Shown in pieces: positions 62,049 to 64,000 of a DNA stretch of 64,000 nt. Numbering within the stretch: position 1 is the stretch's first letter; each line of letters starts with the position of its first letter. Under the pieces are notes generated by a model. The model did no database searches and was not told the DNA's origin. It saw only the letters and a list, made by a program, of their open reading frames with translations. This stretch comes from Acidobacteriota bacterium (GTDB taxonomy: Bacteria; Acidobacteriota; Blastocatellia; Pyrinomonadales; Pyrinomonadaceae): assembly GCA_003385635.1 (NCBI GenBank), contig QQUY01000001.1, forward strand, positions 186,001-250,000, read 5' to 3'. The translations under genes and the position numbers were made by a program.

Positions 62049-62827
62049 AGTTTTCGCGACCTCGTCGCCCCGAAGATCGGGCAATATCTGTTCAAGGGTG
62101 TTGCCTCGTCCGAGAAGGAGTCCTCGTAAAAACCGACGATCGCAAGGCCGGCGCGGATCTGCCCTCCGATCTGTTGGTCAAGCGTATGGCCGTACTCAAG
62201 CGGTTCTCCCGACTTCATAAAGTGCTCGAGTTCTTGCTCATTCAGATCGTCTATGTCCGAGTACGGCAGCCGATGGCGCACTTCCAGGATCCCTTCCTTC
62301 TCCGCTTTGATCTGATCGAAGATATAGAAGAAACCGTTATGAAAACCGGCGAGAAGTTCGCCGCCTGCGCGGAGAACCCTGGCAGACTCGTTCCATACCG
62401 GTTCGATGTTCGGCATAAAACAGTTCGAGACCGGGTGAAAAACGAGATCAAAGCTCGCGTCTTCGAATCTGGACAGATCGGCCGCGTCGCCTTGTTCCAC
62501 ACGGATATTGAGGCCCTCACGCTCCGCGACTTCAATATCTTTGTCGAGTTGGGCCTGTGAGTTGTCAAACGAGGTCACGTTTGCTCCAAGTGCTGCAAAT
62601 ACGGGGGCCTGCTGTCCTCCGCCAGACGCCAGACAAAGTATATCGACGGAACCAAAATCCGCCGGAAACCAATCCCTGGGAACAGGCTTGTTGTTCGTCA
62701 ACAGCACGCTGAATTCCCCTTCTCGGGCGCTCGCGATCACCTCGCGGCTAACTGGCAGTGTCCAGGGATTCTCGCCCGAATCGACTTCCTTGTCCCACGC
62801 TTCCCGGTTGTAATTGATGATATCCAT
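62045..62827 (-). CDS. Class I SAM-dependent methyltransferase
   Basis: A 260-aa methyltransferase of unknown target. The SAM motif is ILCLASGGGQQAPVFAALGANVTSFDNS, followed by acidic residues in FEDASFDLVFHP. The start ATG 62827 (MDIINYNREAWDKEV) matches related proteins; the frame reaches 62860. It is coupled to prmC by a four-base overlap. Confidence 0.85.
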   Translation of the reverse strand: MDIINYNREAWDKEVDSGENPWTLPVSREVIASAREGEFSVLLTNNKPVPRDWFPADFGSVDILCLASGGGQQAPVFAALGANVTSFDNSQAQLDKDIEVAEREGLNIRVEQGDAADLSRFEDASFDLVFHPVSNCFMPNIEPVWNESARVLRAGGELLAGFHNGFFYIFDQIKAEKEGILEVRHRLPYSDIDDLNEQELEHFMKSGEPLEYGHTLDQQIGGQIRAGLAIVGFYEDSFSDEATPLNRYCPIFGATRSRKL

Positions 62828-62964
62828 ATCGCTTTTCCCAAGGCATCCAATCGGAATCACTGCGCCGAAATCTGAAATTCTTTCGAACCCCGAAGGGTCC
62901 GCAGCCGTTTTGCCCTTTTATAGAAAACGCTACATAATACCAAGTCTGCCGCCGGCATTTCGAG

Positions 62965-63501
62965 ATGCAAAAGATCCTTCCGAAAATCGAGTTGTTACTT
63001 CTGGGAGTTTGGCTGGGTGCCGCCTGTTTTTTTAGTTTCGGAGTGGCGCCAAGTGCATTTGCGGTTCTCCCTTCAAACGAGATAGCCGGCAATCTGGTAA
63101 ACCGCACGTTGATGATCATCAACGTCGCCGGTATTGCGATCGGCGTGATCCTGATCCTTACTTCCCTGATACCGAGGGGCGATGAAAAGAAGGTCTGGAT
63201 CTGGCTGCAGAGAGTCCTGCTTGTGATCCTGGCCGCGGGTTGTGCGGTCGGACAGTTTGTAATCGGCTTCTGGCTCGCGTATCTGAGAGTTCAGATGAAA
63301 GGGCCGATCGACGAACTTGCCGCGAACGATCCGCTCCGGGTCCAGTTCAATCAGCTGCACCAGTATTCGGTATGGGTTCTTGTGGCCGCTATGGTGGCTT
63401 CTCTGCTTGCGTTCTTCGTTGTTTCGAGATCGGGCGGCAAGCCTGCGAAGAGCAAAACGTCTGACGGCGGATTTGAGATGCCTGACGACCTCAAATTTTG
63501 A
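62965..63501 (+). CDS. DUF4149 membrane protein
   Basis: A 178-aa protein with four hydrophobic helices and the DUF4149 pattern: LLLGVWLGAACFFSFGVAPSAF near the N-terminus and LRVQFNQLHQYSVWVLVAAMVASL near the C-terminus. The family (TMEM205-like) has no fixed function in bacteria. The GrdB-like gene begins five bases after its stop. Confidence 0.85.
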   Translation: MQKILPKIELLLLGVWLGAACFFSFGVAPSAFAVLPSNEIAGNLVNRTLMIINVAGIAIGVILILTSLIPRGDEKKVWIWLQRVLLVILAAGCAVGQFVIGFWLAYLRVQMKGPIDELAANDPLRVQFNQLHQYSVWVLVAAMVASLLAFFVVSRSGGKPAKSKTSDGGFEMPDDLKF

Positions 63502-63506
63502 CGGTT

Positions 63507-64000
63507 ATGGAAATCATCGAGAAGCGGGATGAGTTTGCCCGAAAGTTTTCGGGCTGGAGCGGCGACGAATCGCTAAAGGGATATCCCTTCATTGAGAATC
63601 GATACGCGCCATTTACGCCTGTTCGCAGGGCTTTGCCGATGCTCAACCTCGGTCTCGTAAGTTCGGCCGGGGCATACATCGCCGGAACTGAACCGTTCGA
63701 TCTGGATGCGAAAGGCGGAGATCGTTCGTACCGGGAGATGCCGGTCGAAGTCGATGCGGAGGACTATGAGTTCTCTGCAAAAGGATATGACGAGAAGTCA
63801 GTTAGAGATGACCGCAACGCTCAGATCCCTGTCGACCGGCTTCTGGAGTATGAAGACAATGCAGTAATCGGCCGGCTAAATCATGCGTTTTGGAGCATTA
63901 GTCCCTATATTCCGGACGCGGTCGCTGTAGCGGAAGACCTCGCGCCAAAATTGTCGGAACGATTGCATCGGTACGAGGTCCAGGCAGCACTTCTGATCCC
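63507..64000 (+). CDS. GrdB/PrdB-like reductase-family protein, 5' part
   Basis: An open frame of 164 codons from ATG 63507 running out of the window. The sequence PVRRALPMLNLGLVSSAGAYI, then FDLDAKGGDRSYREMPVEVD, DRNAQIPVDRLLEYEDNAVIGRL, matches the N-terminal part of the glycine/sarcosine/betaine/D-proline reductase subunit B family. In that family a selenocysteine or cysteine lies further on, beyond the visible part. In aerobic lineages such homologues have no known function. Confidence 0.72.
   Translation, partial: MEIIEKRDEFARKFSGWSGDESLKGYPFIENRYAPFTPVRRALPMLNLGLVSSAGAYIAGTEPFDLDAKGGDRSYREMPVEVDAEDYEFSAKGYDEKSVRDDRNAQIPVDRLLEYEDNAVIGRLNHAFWSISPYIPDAVAVAEDLAPKLSERLHRYEVQAALLI

Overview
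The window is bacterial, moderate in GC and densely coded, with many 1-8 base overlaps between co-directional genes. The gene set fits an Acidobacteriota-like, probably Blastocatellia/Pyrinomonadales genome. The pointers are a B12-dependent class II ribonucleotide reductase, a GH57 glucan enzyme beside a DUF4912 gene, inositol-3-phosphate synthase, CPxC/FCxxDG zinc-ribbon proteins, PilN/PilO-type genes and many short dispersed repeats. This placement is inference: there is no rRNA or other phylogenetic marker that I could test. I found no tRNA, rRNA, CRISPR array, phage or transposase gene.

Layout. 0-9.5 kb: a DUF4112 fragment, a zinc-ribbon membrane protein, a PerR-peroxiredoxin operon, a sigma/anti-sigma pair, a fasciclin protein, a VKOR-DsbA disulfide pair, dxs and a Spy-like protein. 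9.7-13.6 kb: an arsenic cluster (arsC, acr3, a PLP-dependent sulfur amino acid enzyme, arsI) divergent from arsR, with an operator palindrome on the promoter. 13.7-15.8 kb: four tightly coupled genes (DUF5522, tlyA, PqqB-like hydrolase, CPXCG protein). 15.9-25.3 kb: heme A synthase, FecR protein, TerC, a PpiD-like chaperone, an amino acid permease and a Na+/alanine symporter with a structured leader. 25.5-33.6 kb: a PLP decarboxylase, a five-copy ~187 bp repeat array ending at a GxxExxY nuclease-fold gene, a lipoprotein, SRPBCC, Dabb and PHP-domain proteins, and an M1-peptidase-like protein that has lost its zinc ligands.

34-43 kb: an orphan NorQ/CbbQ ATPase, nrdJ with an NrdR box, hslO, a PilN-PilO-PilP-like-pseudopilin operon and an FHA-GGDEF protein. 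43.4-51.3 kb: a heptosyltransferase, an orphan D12 adenine methylase, an ICMT-type methyltransferase, DUF3108, DUF4912, a GH57 branching-enzyme-like protein and ino1. 51.8-58.1 kb: a second sigma/anti-sigma pair, a stand-alone Clp-type AAA+ ATPase, a secreted unknown, and a CBS/P-II/DUF1538/DUF1538 operon. 58.4-64 kb: glpK, DUF948-like and YtxH envelope proteins, prmC, a methyltransferase, DUF4149 and the 5' part of a GrdB-like gene.

How it works together. Most of the content is stress and envelope physiology: peroxide (PerR-Prx), arsenic (ArsR-ArsI-Acr3-ArsC), disulfide formation (VKOR-DsbA), redox chaperoning (Hsp33), envelope stress (two sigma/anti-sigma switches, Spy-like, PpiD-like) and ion or amino acid transport. 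Gaps without promoters, mainly between convergent genes, are filled with a recurring set of repeats: heptamer arrays, 9/18-bp arrays and a palindromic ~100 bp element, often in the same order. The strongest candidates for something new are the GxxExxY gene with its 187-bp hairpin array, the zinc-less M1 protein, the CBS/P-II/DUF1538 operon, the symporter leader RNA and the PLP enzyme inside the arsenic operon.
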